NCBI GenBank assembly: GCA_048013815.1
Contig: CM106585.1
Span: 5,146,001-5,210,000, forward strand
Direction of reading: 5' to 3'
Origin: Setoptus koraiensis
Lineage: Eukaryota > Arthropoda
Length of the DNA stretch: 64,000 bases
In this document: piece by piece, positions 34,883-48,306 of the stretch
Position numbering within the stretch: the first letter of the stretch is position 1
How the letters are laid out: every line of letters begins with the position of its first letter
Position numbers and translations under genes: made by a program
The notes under the pieces: generated by a model
Databases searched by the model: none
The model's input: only the letters and a program-made list of their open reading frames with translations
Told to the model about the DNA's origin: nothing

Positions 34883-37588
34883 GACATATGAGTTTGGGTT
34901 GTGCAGCATAAACGAATGTTTGTGTGCTATCTTTGCATCGTCGCGTTGTATCGAGGAGAAACACGAGTTGAACGTATCTGATGGAACAAAGAGCGACACT
35001 CAGGGGAAAGGGACTGCCTGCTCATGTGCCTCCCTGTCTCTATCGCTCTCTCCTGACGCTGTGCCTTCTGTGCGCGTTGTCTAACGCTCTCGCTTTATCA
35101 CTCGTGCTGCCTATCGTGTGTGTTTCTGTGTGCGTGTGTGTGCGCTAGAAAATAGTCTGTGTGTTTGTGCGTGTGTGCGTGTGTGTGTGTGTGTGTTGTG
35201 TGCAACGCTAAGTCTAGCACAACGTGCCTTCCCCTTTCCTGTGTGTTGCGTTCATTTTCTTTGTTCCATGCTCAACTCGTGTTCTTTGCCCTAGACGTTT
35301 TTGTTCTGTCTCGGCTCTTTCATCTACGCCATTGTGTTTTACAGTCCACGACGCCGTCCCCTAGAACCTCCTCGTGCTCTCCTGTCTTAGAAAATATTTA
35401 TCACCAATTATGCCGGACAATGAAGAAATCTAGACCTCCCGACAGAGATCATTGTATTGTATTAATGAACTGTCACCTATAATGATAATATATAGAAACT
35501 GTTAACAATCAAGTAACTTAATTCACCTACTAGCATGGATAAGACAGTCAGAGCATGTAGCAACAGTATTGGTGTCAATACAGAAAACACCGAGCTTGCA
35601 TCATCTCTTGCAAATTTAGCTTTAATTTCGTCCAGTTTAACCGAAGAGCAGGCAGCAGTATTAAAAGTTGTTGTTAATTTAGCAGCAGTTGCTGTTCTCC
35701 AACAAAACCAACCCAATTCAAATCAACAATTACCAACTCAACGAGCACACCACCAAACAACCAATTCAACATTATCGCAACAACATCAGTCCAAACTCCT
35801 ATATCAGCAACAAGAAGACTTAGTGGCGGCCACAAATGCATCATACTTAAATAATAATAGTAACAACAACAACATCAACAACAATCAGTCATGGTCAGCA
35901 CAGTGTTTGAATTTAGCCACCAAATCTAGGAGATCTCGTCAACAATCTCTACAGACAAATACCACCACCTCCTCATCAAATGGTAGCCCTGTTATTGACT
36001 ATCTAGAATCTCATGAAACTCACCACCAAGAAGACCTCATTCCCGAACCAAAGCATCGCCACAATCACCATCAATTGCATCAACATCTCTCAAATCATGC
36101 AACTCATTTAAACAATTTACACCGGCATCACTTACATCACAATCAATCATACCAGGATGGACTTGATGGCGACATCGATTCATTCGACGATACGGACGAC
36201 TTTGATGATACTCAGCAAGACGATCTTAATGATCAGGACGATTATGATGATGACGCAGACGACAAAGAGTTTAGCTCCATGACACATGACCATTCTCATC
36301 ACAACGACAATTCAATTATTAGGAAAGATTATGACGAGACTGAAAAGAGTAAACAAATCATCCAAGAGTTCGCCCAAGAACTCAAACAACGCCGTAAATA
36401 TATCCGTCTCAGCCAAAAAGGCGCCGCTCAAAGCTTAAGAGCCTTCACAAGTGGTCAACAGCCATGCACAGACGCCATTATCTACCATTTTGAGAATTTA
36501 CAAATGGAACCTGAAAGAGCCCTCCAATTGATACCAATGCTCAAAGACTGGTTGAGGTGGGCAGAGAAACAGAGAAGAAGCGGTAAAACTTTGGATCTCA
36601 TGCCTGCAGTATCGAAGGTACCTAGAGAGAGAAAAAGAAAAGTTGTTCTATTTAATGAAAAGGCCAAACAGTACCTCGAAGATTCATTCGCCAAAAACAA
36701 CCACCCTGATCGTTGGCAACTAGATGTTATATCTGAAGAATTGTAAGTACTCTCAATGATGTAACAACTGTTGCTGCGCCGTCAAGCCTTCATCTCCATT
36801 TTCCCATCATCATGCATCTCCACTTTGTATGAAAACTAACGATTATTTTCTTTTCTTTCTCTTGCAGAAATATTCCCACAAGAAGTATTAGAAAATGGTT
36901 CACAAATAGACGGCAACGAAAACGATTTGCGGATAAATTTTCTCCCGTGGTACCTACCGGTGAACCCTCTGATCAGATGACTTAAATGAGCTTGGATCTC
37001 ACCTTGTAGCTCATTTTTTTATCTTACTTATCATTGATCCATGATAACATTGTATCACTAATCACACGGCCTATTAATATGTAACTGTCGAATGTCTGTA
37101 ATTATATTATTGTCTATATATTTATTAGTATTATCAATGATTGTATTGAATAATATTGCTCAAATACGTTATATATATGTCTATATATATATATTTATAT
37201 ATATGCATATCCTTAAATAGATATCAAAATGAAATGTTTTACATGTAATCTTATAAACTATTTTTGTAGTCGCTGATATCAAATATCGAATACACTAAAT
37301 CTATTCGTCCAGAATTGCACTTAGCTCCGAGTCTAAGCCTCCTTTCGTCACCTGTCACTTTCACTATCTTACTGCCTTCGTTAGCATAATCATATACCGG
37401 TAATTACCCATCACACCTTACGAAACACCTAACAGTTACAGATAGAACTTTTTTTCTCTAAAATTATCTATGATAAGGTCATCAAAGATTTCTTCGACAT
37501 TTTGTCAGCTGATCAATGAAAGCATCATAGATCGGCTTCAGATAAGAAGCCAGCTCAACTTCAAATTGCCCGATCTACACTGCTATCT
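33748..37588. repeat. Right arm of large palindrome
   Basis: Reverse complement of 28681-32516, about 3.84 kb. 33748-35422 is near identical to the left arm, 35423-35880 diverged, 35881-36985 near identical, and 36986-37588 moderately diverged. Differences in the inner block are mostly CA, CAG and CAA repeat lengths. Carries the plus-strand POU-homeobox gene. Confidence 0.92.
35535..36985 (+). CDS. Divergent POU-homeobox transcription factor, right palindrome copy
   Basis: Mirror copy of the gene at 29343-30760, 441 residues from exons 35535-36742 and 36868-36985 (125-nt intron, donor GTAAGT, acceptor TTGCAG). The first 60 residues are similar to the other copy, residues about 60-117 (Gln/Asn-rich) are strongly diverged, and the rest is identical except Asp for Asn four residues from the C-terminus. 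The POU-specific domain lies near 275-346 and the homeodomain at 366-425, with Lys412 (position 47), Trp413, Thr415 (position 50) and Asn416 (position 51). Trp48, Phe49, Asn51 and Arg53 are kept, so DNA binding is likely. Both copies have full open frames and conserved splice sites, so neither looks like a pseudogene. Confidence 0.87.
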
Positions 37589-37795
37589 TACCAAAAGCTG
37601 TTCCACAACTAAACAACCGTTCGTGATCACAGAGTACATTTTCCGTGCTCTATGTAATCTATATGAAAAATCAGCTTGTCTAGAAGCTTTCAACATTAAT
37701 GACAATAATTCACTTGCGATAGATGTTAGTATCGGCAATCGTGTCCTCATCTTCAACAAGAATACGCTTCCATAATAATTGAAACAAAACTGTCC
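37589..37795. other. Short spacer before HIBADH
   Basis: Unique sequence right of the palindrome. An open frame at 37470-37775 straddles the arm edge; it has no recognisable motif and is not supported. Confidence 0.4.
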
Positions 37796-38870
37796 ATGAT
37801 GAAATTATTCCGATTTTTGCAACAAACAAATGTATTTTGTGCCCAGAGAGGTAAATATTTAATGTGTTTCTATGGCCTAATTCAAATCGTATATCAAATT
37901 CTAATGAGTCAACTGTTCACTTCTTTCTATGTTTATATTGCCAGCCAGAATGGCCTCGACCACAAGTTCACCCAGCCTGGTGGGCTTCGTCGGAGTCGGT
38001 AATATGGGCTCTTTGATGACCAGAAATTTGTTAAAAAACGGTCACAAAGTTATGGTTTACGATGTGAACAAAGCAGCCACCAACGAATTGGCTGCCGACG
38101 GGGCATCAGTAGCCGAAAGTCTAGCCGAAGTGGGAGATAAATGTCATAGGGTGTTCACTATGTTACCTACACCTGAGATCGTGTTAAATGTCTACAAAGG
38201 CTCAGATGGACTTCTATCAAGGGTTGCACCATCAACAGTTCTAATCGATTCATCCACAATAGATCCGTCCACAGCAAAAGAGGTCCATGCTGCAGCAGCA
38301 GCCAAAAATATCAAGTTTTTTGATGCACCAGTTGCAGGTGCTGTACCCGCCGCAAAAGCCGGCACACTGACTTTCATGGTGGGAGGCGACAAATCAGAGA
38401 TCAAACAGCTCTTAGAACCCTATCTATTGTCAATGGGAACTAGCGTTTTCCCATGCGGCCCAATTGGCTCTGGTTGTGTGGCCAAGTTGTGCAACAACAT
38501 GATGCTTGCCATCTCGATGGTCGGACTAAGTGAAGCTATTCATTTAGGCAGGAACTATGGATTGGATCCTAAGATGGTCAGTGCCATTATTAACAAAGGC
38601 TCAGGTCGTTGTTGGAGCTCCGAGATCTACAACCCATCACCAGGAGTTGTCGAAACAGCTCCCTCTTCAAACGAATACAAGAATGGCTTCAGAACGGATC
38701 TACTTTACAAAGATCTCGGCTTAGCCTCTAAGGTGTCCCAAGAAGTCAGATCTCCTATACCGCTTGGCACCCTGACACATCAAATTTATCGTATCATGGT
38801 GAATTCTGGTCTCTTCAAAGACAAAGATTTCTCTGCTGTCTACAAGTTTCTTGAGGGTCAAAGTAAATGA
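37796..38870 (+). CDS. HIBADH: 3-hydroxyisobutyrate dehydrogenase, mitochondrial, two exons
   Basis: NAD-dependent beta-hydroxyacid dehydrogenase of valine breakdown, oxidising 3-hydroxyisobutyrate to methylmalonate semialdehyde in mitochondria. Exons 37796-37850 and 37945-38870 (94-nt intron, phase 1) give 326 residues. Exon 1 encodes a presequence-like start (MMKLFRFLQQTNVFCAQR) rich in Arg/Lys and hydrophobics without acids, fitting mitochondrial import; using the first ATG of exon 2 alone would lose it. The Rossmann motif GFVGVGNMG is at 32-40, the catalytic Lys is at about 199 (GSGCVAKLCNNM), and the C-terminal signature SGRCWSS..YNP..GV and DLGLA are clear. Oddity: the substrate motif usually DAPVSGG reads DAPVAGA here, so the conserved Ser is Ala (about residue 149). 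AATAAA at 38875 is directly downstream. Confidence 0.93.
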
Positions 38871-39010
38871 AACTAATAAACTAGCTTCTGATCTATCGTA
38901 TAACTGAAATTTAATCATTTATTAGCATTTCAAAAATTGAATTGAATTCTATTGCTCAAGCATAACATCTCTAAGTTGGAATGAAATGCTTGACACAATT
39001 TTCACATAAA

Positions 39011-39829
39011 CTATTTTTTTGTTGTTGATATCAAATACAATAAATTTATCTGTATAGGGTCAAGCTTAGCACTCAATCTATCTACAATAGCATCTTTGCA
39101 CCTCACCGTTCGATTATCATTTTTGAAGAAAAGCAACAAAGATTCTAGTAGGCCATTTAAGTCATACAAATGAGCGTCACAACTTCCCTCAGACCCAGAT
39201 ATAATCGGCAACTGGAATATATATGTGTTTGGATCATTGAGCAATAGTTCCAATAAAAACATTGTCACCAAGTCTTCTTTTGTAAGCAGATTTGCTGGAC
39301 AACTTTTAAGTTTTGCTAAGGCCAACTCATAAGATTTACTCAGGATAAGACATTGTACGCATTGTCTGATGTACATACAGCGTTTATAATACTCTGAGGC
39401 TTCTTGATACATATTAAGTGATTCGTAGTACCTGGCCAACTCCAAACTAATAGGTTTCGCCATAAACGGATCACAATAAAGTAAGGCCTGCTGATAAGCC
39501 CAAATAGCTGCTTTAGAATCATCCCCTGTCTCATGGATATCACCATTCCTATTGGTGCAGCAAGTAGATTTGCTTTTTCCAGAATCTTTCCCACTCTGGC
39601 TGAATGATCTCGCTGCATCTAGTAAAGCGCCCACTTGACCACCTTGGTCTCCTGTCAAGGATTCACATTTTGCTATTGCCAGCTGACAGTAACCTGAGTA
39701 AGGTTTGTGATTCTGAAGTTGATTGCTAAGCTGGGCTAAATCCCTTATAGCTTCATTGAAGTTGGGCTTCCTAAGGATGCGCTTCCTCAATTTGGATGTG
39801 ATTATTTTATATTGCCCAAACTCTGCCAT
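39011..39829 (-). CDS. F8A: Huntingtin-associated 40-kDa protein (HAP40 / F8A)
   Basis: Single-exon frame of 272 residues matching the HAP40 family, an alpha-helical TPR/SNAP-like repeat protein that packs against huntingtin and is linked to Rab5 endosome function. Family marks seen: the N-terminal KIITSKLRKRILRKPNFNEA segment, the YSGYCQLAIAKCE helix, TPR-like helical pairs in the middle (SLELARYYESLNMYQEASEYY) and the C-terminal LLESLLLFFKNDN...QINLLYLI block. It is shorter than the vertebrate protein, lacking its Pro/Ala-rich loop. Start: first ATG, giving MAEFGQYK. It is head to head with menin, with 463 bp between start codons. Huntingtin itself is not in the window. Confidence 0.82.
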   Translation of the reverse strand: MAEFGQYKIITSKLRKRILRKPNFNEAIRDLAQLSNQLQNHKPYSGYCQLAIAKCESLTGDQGGQVGALLDAARSFSQSGKDSGKSKSTCCTNRNGDIHETGDDSKAAIWAYQQALLYCDPFMAKPISLELARYYESLNMYQEASEYYKRCMYIRQCVQCLILSKSYELALAKLKSCPANLLTKEDLVTMFLLELLLNDPNTYIFQLPIISGSEGSCDAHLYDLNGLLESLLLFFKNDNRTVRCKDAIVDRLSAKLDPIQINLLYLISTTKK

Positions 39830-40292
39830 GTGACAGTGAAATGAATAATCTGGTGCTCTTTTCTTTACATAAATAGTGCAATTTGATTGTGAAAAGGTTT
39901 GATTAACCCAATCTGGCTATACCATTGTGCGTCGTTTTAAGGATCATAGGCAATCAAGCAATATAAAATATTCGAATGTGGAAAAGGTCTTTTGATGTAT
40001 AAATTAACATAGTGCATTAAAGCTTTTAATTATGCCCAGGTTTGATATACTCGTAAATAATTGAAGAAAAAAAATATGTTACAAATTCAGATTTTCCCAC
40101 AATTTTTATAGATCGGAGCATGCGTAAAAGAGATTTTTTCGTATTGAGGTGTTGAGTCGAATTACATTTTTTTTTCTTTTTACGATCATTTGTAAATTTT
40201 TAACAACAGCAACAACTTTGCACGTAGAAATTCCATCATTTTAATATTATGGACTAGCTATCTCAGATCACTGTTATGTTCATGCCTAGACG
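39830..40292. promoter_or_regulatory. Shared head-to-head upstream region of HAP40 and menin
   Basis: 463 bp between two divergently oriented start codons, so it must hold both 5' UTRs and probably a bidirectional promoter. It is AT-rich with T-runs near 40165; no individual element is assigned. Confidence 0.5.
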
Positions 40293-42719
40293 ATGATTGA
40301 TATTGCCAAGTTGAAGCCGTTTTTTCCCTTGAAGACATTCAGAGACGTTGAGGAACTATTTGAATATAATTTAAATCCGAAAAATGGAACCCCAAATCTC
40401 ACTCTATTATCTATCGTTATAGGATTAATTGAACACAGCTTAGTGACTATTAATGACAAAGAAGACCTTTTAGCTAACTCCAGACCTGTATATAATCTCA
40501 AAGATGTTTGTCAGAGGCAACTATTGTATCAGAGGCCATTTACCCAGATATCGGCACAGCATTCTCATCATTCACCCAAGTCAATCTACCAACAACGAAA
40601 CAAATATGTAGACCAATCCGACCAAGCCGAATCATCCTCTGCTAGCAACTCTGGTGATTCAGAATCACGACACACCTCTTCACCTGCTCCAGATGAGAAT
40701 CTTGAAATACCAGAGGTTGAATATGAAATTGTTGAAACTTTTTATAAAAAATTTGTTGATCAAATCAAGAATTCTATAGATCTTAAAGACCCTAACTTAC
40801 AGAAACCCAATCTAAGGATTAAGAAAATCTCAGATATCATTTGGTCCAATCTTCCTGGTAGCTACTACAAAGACAAAGCGCATCTCCAAAGTGTTTTCAG
40901 TTATTTAACAACGAGCAAATTGGATTGTTTTGGATTAGCTTTCGCTGTAATAGCAGGATGTCAAATACTCAATTTAAAGAACACTTATTTAGCTCTCAGC
41001 GAAGATCACGCATGGATCATGTTTGAACTACCTCAAGAAGAACTGAACAACAAACTTAGCAATGATAAATTAAATAACGGTCAACCCATACCAAGTTGTG
41101 CTACTCATGGTACATGTGAGGTAACTTGGCATGGAAAAGCTAACAGCGACAAACGAGGTCAATCTGTTACCTATCAAAATTGTTGGCTATACACCAATGG
41201 ATATGCAGTCAAATGCGACTTGAGACTATGTGTAGCTGCACTCATATCTTCAATTAACCCTTCCATCAACCCTAATACGGATTCAGAGATACTGGCCTTC
41301 TTACAGCAACGTTTATTGTGGCTGCTATTCAAACACGACAATTATTTTCCAATGTCTTTAGGGAATCTTGGAGAACTAGAAGATATATGCCCATCCAAAA
41401 ATTCACCACTAACCTCCTCCGAACTTTTTCAGCTTGGAATAGACTTATCAAAGAAACGTTACAATGACTCGCATGTGTATCCTTACACATACCTAGCTGG
41501 GTATTTTTTTCGTCATGGAAGATTCAAAGAAGCTCTTATGACTTGGGCTGATGCCTCCCTAGTAATGACTAACTACAACTACTCACGAGATGATGAAGAA
41601 ATTTATAAGGAATTTGACGAAATAGCCAATAAGCTCATACCATCCATGCTTGAAGTCGTGTCAGCCGGTGGACTCGAACCTGGACAGATGTCAAAAACAC
41701 CATTTCTTCAAGATCCTGAATGCCTTGCGTTAATTCTCAAATTCTACGACAACATATGTCGCTGGGAAGAAGGTTCATCAACTCCAGTCCTGCACTTCGG
41801 GTGGGCCAAATGTTTTGTTGCTACCATACTCAAATTTAGCCCCAACGTTAGATCGAAGCTTAAATTGTTGACATTTGAAGAATGGCACCAAAATTGCGCC
41901 TACTCTAACAATTCCAAGTGTCTAGAGGGAGATGATACAAAATGTAGATCTATCAAAACAACGTCAGATGAAGAACCATTTGAATTAAAGTCACACTCTT
42001 CCAAATCGGATATTTGTCAAAAAGCTATTAAAACGACCAACGATTCAGAGAAGGCATTGGACTTGACGTGTAGTCTGGCCAAGAAAGCCAATAAAAATCG
42101 CGATGATATTCCAAATAGTAAAATTAGTCACATCGCAGACGCGTGCACTGAAAGAATCCTAAATCCAAGTTTTCTTTTAGGGACTGGAGACAATTCACCT
42201 TTCACAGAATCTGATATGGGCTGTGACTCTAGTGACTCCAACGGAAACAGTACCAACGAATACAAGCAAATAAAAAAAGAACTTGCCCTAGTGCGAAAAT
42301 TAGACAGTGCCCGTTCAAAAAAAAGTGATTGCCATGGAAAGAGAAAGAAAGTAACGAAGACGGAGTTCGAGATTGACAATAAAATTGAGGAAAGGCCCGA
42401 ATGTGTGAAGACTCAATCTCAAACAGATATCGTTGAACCCCAATCAAAAGCGGACAGGCAACCGCCAAACAGATTTGAATTGGATGACGATTGTAATGTT
42501 ATTGTCGTGCTCATAAGCCACAAGATGGTTGGTGCTAGAGATCTGTTATTAGCTGAAAGATTGAACACTACTACAATTGACCTGAAATTGACTGCCCAAT
42601 CAGACCTCGGTGTCGCTCGTGGCCGCTTCAGTGACCCTAACAATGCGAGGGGTTCTTCAGCAACCTCGAGCACCTCATCCGCCTTAACAACTAGGGCTTC
42701 AAAAAGACTTAGACGTTGA
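40293..42719 (+). CDS. Mnn1: Menin
   Basis: Single-exon frame of 808 residues; menin is the nuclear scaffold that ties MLL/KMT2-type histone H3K4 methyltransferases and other factors to chromatin. The N-terminus (LKPFFPLKTFRDVEELFEYNL...LLSIVIGLIEHSL) matches the family start. The core is clear: ISDIIWSNLPGSYYKDKAHLQSVFSYLTTSKLDC, LALSEDHAWIMFE, CEVTWHGKANSDKRGQ, SSINPSINPNTDSE, YPYTYLAGYFFRHGRFKEAL and LQDPECLALILKFYDNICRWEEGS. A Ser/His-rich insertion lies near 85-140. After a long, poorly conserved charged region comes the conserved C-terminal block (ARDLLLAERLNTTTIDLKLTAQ) and a basic end (ASKRLRR), candidate nuclear signals together with GKRKK. It is longer than the human protein (about 610 residues) because of these linkers. 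AATAAA at 42781. Confidence 0.95.
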   Translation: MIDIAKLKPFFPLKTFRDVEELFEYNLNPKNGTPNLTLLSIVIGLIEHSLVTINDKEDLLANSRPVYNLKDVCQRQLLYQRPFTQISAQHSHHSPKSIYQQRNKYVDQSDQAESSSASNSGDSESRHTSSPAPDENLEIPEVEYEIVETFYKKFVDQIKNSIDLKDPNLQKPNLRIKKISDIIWSNLPGSYYKDKAHLQSVFSYLTTSKLDCFGLAFAVIAGCQILNLKNTYLALSEDHAWIMFELPQEELNNKLSNDKLNNGQPIPSCATHGTCEVTWHGKANSDKRGQSVTYQNCWLYTNGYAVKCDLRLCVAALISSINPSINPNTDSEILAFLQQRLLWLLFKHDNYFPMSLGNLGELEDICPSKNSPLTSSELFQLGIDLSKKRYNDSHVYPYTYLAGYFFRHGRFKEALMTWADASLVMTNYNYSRDDEEIYKEFDEIANKLIPSMLEVVSAGGLEPGQMSKTPFLQDPECLALILKFYDNICRWEEGSSTPVLHFGWAKCFVATILKFSPNVRSKLKLLTFEEWHQNCAYSNNSKCLEGDDTKCRSIKTTSDEEPFELKSHSSKSDICQKAIKTTNDSEKALDLTCSLAKKANKNRDDIPNSKISHIADACTERILNPSFLLGTGDNSPFTESDMGCDSSDSNGNSTNEYKQIKKELALVRKLDSARSKKSDCHGKRKKVTKTEFEIDNKIEERPECVKTQSQTDIVEPQSKADRQPPNRFELDDDCNVIVVLISHKMVGARDLLLAERLNTTTIDLKLTAQSDLGVARGRFSDPNNARGSSATSSTSSALTTRASKRLRR

Positions 42720-45685
<2,966 letters not shown>

Positions 45686-48240
45686 TAATAAAATAAAACA
45701 AATACACAATCATTATGATTAACTATACACAATCATTGTAAGTTTCGCGAGAGAGAGAGAGAGAGAGAGTCAATTTTACTTATTTTGCTTCAACAATCGT
45801 CAGCATGTTGTATACTAATCTAGAGAACATGAAAGTTTAAGCGAGAGTTGAGCTAGCCTGGGCTACTTCACTTATTTGATTTGCCAAGTTTTGAATGTGG
45901 TAAATGGAATGAAAGATCATGCTGCTCATGAGTGGTGATGAGAGAGAAAGCAACAATTAAAGCGAGAACACTTAATAACTGGATCTCAGTTTGATCCGAG
46001 TTGTTCGCCGCAACAAGCATCATTAAAACAATGGCCTTTGGTTTGTGATGAGGGAAGGAAAGAAAGCGAGAGAATGGAAAAGCAATAATGATCAACTGAC
46101 GAGGTGATTGAAACAACTTTAGTACATTAATCTGAAGAGGGAAAAAACCAAAGTTAATATCATGAACATATCTGACAACAAACATATATCATGGTAGCTT
46201 AGATTGGGTGCCTCGATTGTCGTTAGCGAATCTTCCGAGGAATGGGCATATTTAAAGCACTAGCTAATGAATCAACGATTTTCATAAGCGGACCAACACA
46301 ACAAACATTTGACGCATTAGGTTGATAAACGGTAGTCGAATTGAACGCATAAATCCAAATTAAATCAAATAGACTCGACCAATCAATCATCACACTTACC
46401 AATCATGCTGCATTGCTTATTTTAGCAGTAGCTATCCTTCGTTGCTTCAAGCTACATAAAAGAGAGATTATTGATGATTTACATCTGTTCGAATATGTAA
46501 TATCATCAATCTATTGCCAGAATAAGGTTCATTAATGCTGGATGCAAACATTAGATAAAGCTTACAATGCATGAGCAGTGTTTGACTATGGTCTCGAAGG
46601 AAATCATCAAGCAAACCTAACCGCTCGTAACGAGCAATTCACAACAAAAACCAATGTGGAAGGGATCGAGTTTTAGTTAGACTTGGCGGTGATGCAATTG
46701 GTTTGGTCAAGGATGATAAATAAAAACAGAGTTAAACAAAGTGCAGATGGAAATGATGGAAGAGTCAATGACCAATAAAGAGTAAAAGTCACGCTATTTA
46801 TCTAAATTTGACACTTCTTTGGTGGGAAGAAAACATGAACCACACAACAGAAATATTCCATCTCGAGCGAGGTATCATCATTGGCTCTCCATCTCTCTCT
46901 AAATGATCCATTCATGTCCATATATAACAACATAAACAACACGAAGTCTAGTTGTCAAGAGAGTTGGCAAAGCCGTAGGGCCATCATGAAGAATCATTAG
47001 TTTGTGTGCATTTTTGCATATATCTATATCTATCTAGATATGTAACAGTGAGTGTAACCATTGGTGGTTGTTGGCAACAGTAGTTTGAATATTGGCACTA
47101 ATGTGCAAAATGTTATGTTTACGAGACAATCATCATTAACCTTGTTGACACAGCAATCCAAGTGTTCGCAACTACATCATTTGCACAACAATTATCTGAT
47201 ATATCTGCAGGTATTGCCCGCAAGACAGCGCACAGGTGGAGCGACATTCTCATTGAGGCAAATGCCTAAAATATACGGACGCCATCATGTTTTACTTATT
47301 TATACTTATTTTTTGTGTTGTTGCTAGCTTTTGTTGCATTGCGTTCCATCTATTCCACATGGAAGCTTTACACTCCATGGCAAAGCCTCCATGGGGCTGC
47401 TTAGGAACGAGACGAGACAAGACGCGAAAACGAGATAATACTAAATGTAAGAAAAGAAAGTAGTACCGTTATACAGACATGTAATAACAGGTTTATTAGC
47501 TATGAAGTTTGTTGTTTATTTCTTGTGAAGACTCACATAATTCTTCACCTAATGGGATAGATCATTCATATAACTTGATGATCACAATGGTGTCAAAGAT
47601 GAACAATACCACAGATATATATATATATATATATATATACAAAGCGCGCGAGAGAACGAGGCCGCTCGAGAAGAAAACCCGAGAAAAGCTGCCTAGTGTG
47701 GCTTCTATTTCCACGGTGAAGCTTTCCACTTTCCTGGCAAGTGTAAAATAGATGGAGACCAGTGTCTACTTCAGTATTCAGCAACACATAAACAGGGTGG
47801 GTGTGCAATACGCTTGCGATGGGGACGTTCTTGAACTTGCTGGCCAGCTAGCTTGTTAATGTTATTGTTTATATGATGGCGCGAATGACGGATTGCGTAA
47901 GAATGGCGTGTAAGTCACTTACTATAAGAGTGTGTGTGTGTGTGTGAATTGCATCCATCGTAAGTCAGCTTGGGGAGACAATCTACATGAGGATCGTATT
48001 TCGCACCGCAATCCAAAATGGCAGTTTGTTGACCGTTTGCCACTATGATACTCGTAGTGAGGTAATAGTAGACAGGCACTTGAACAGAAATAGAATAAAA
48101 TACAAGCCAGTGTAGAGAGGCACACAAAAACAAAAATGATGATGGCTACCTGTTGATTGTTTGTCGTGATTGCATTGAAGGGTCTCATCATTTATCAGCG
48201 AGCGACAGCAAACTGTTCGCATCACGACTATTGTGGGACC
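45686..48240. other. Intergenic, AT-rich, no gene seen
   Basis: Contains a GA tract (about 45748-45769), a TA tract (47615-47639) and a short TG tract (about 47930-47945). No open frame is supportable. Composition begins to change to GC-rich near the right end. Confidence 0.45.
47615..47639. repeat. (TA)n microsatellite
   Basis: Uninterrupted AT/TA tract of about 25 nt. Confidence 0.9.
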
Positions 48241-48259
48241 GCCGACCAACCTAGCAAGC

Positions 48260-48306
48260 AACTGGCCAACTGACCACTAGTTGGCTAGGCGGTCAGTTGG
48301 CCAGTT
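48260..48306. repeat. Perfect 16-bp inverted repeat
   Basis: AACTGGCCAACTGACC at 48260-48275 is exactly mirrored by its reverse complement at 48291-48306, leaving a 15-nt loop. The right side of the loop repeats part of the arm theme (TTGGCTAGG). Could form a stable hairpin. Confidence 0.85.
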
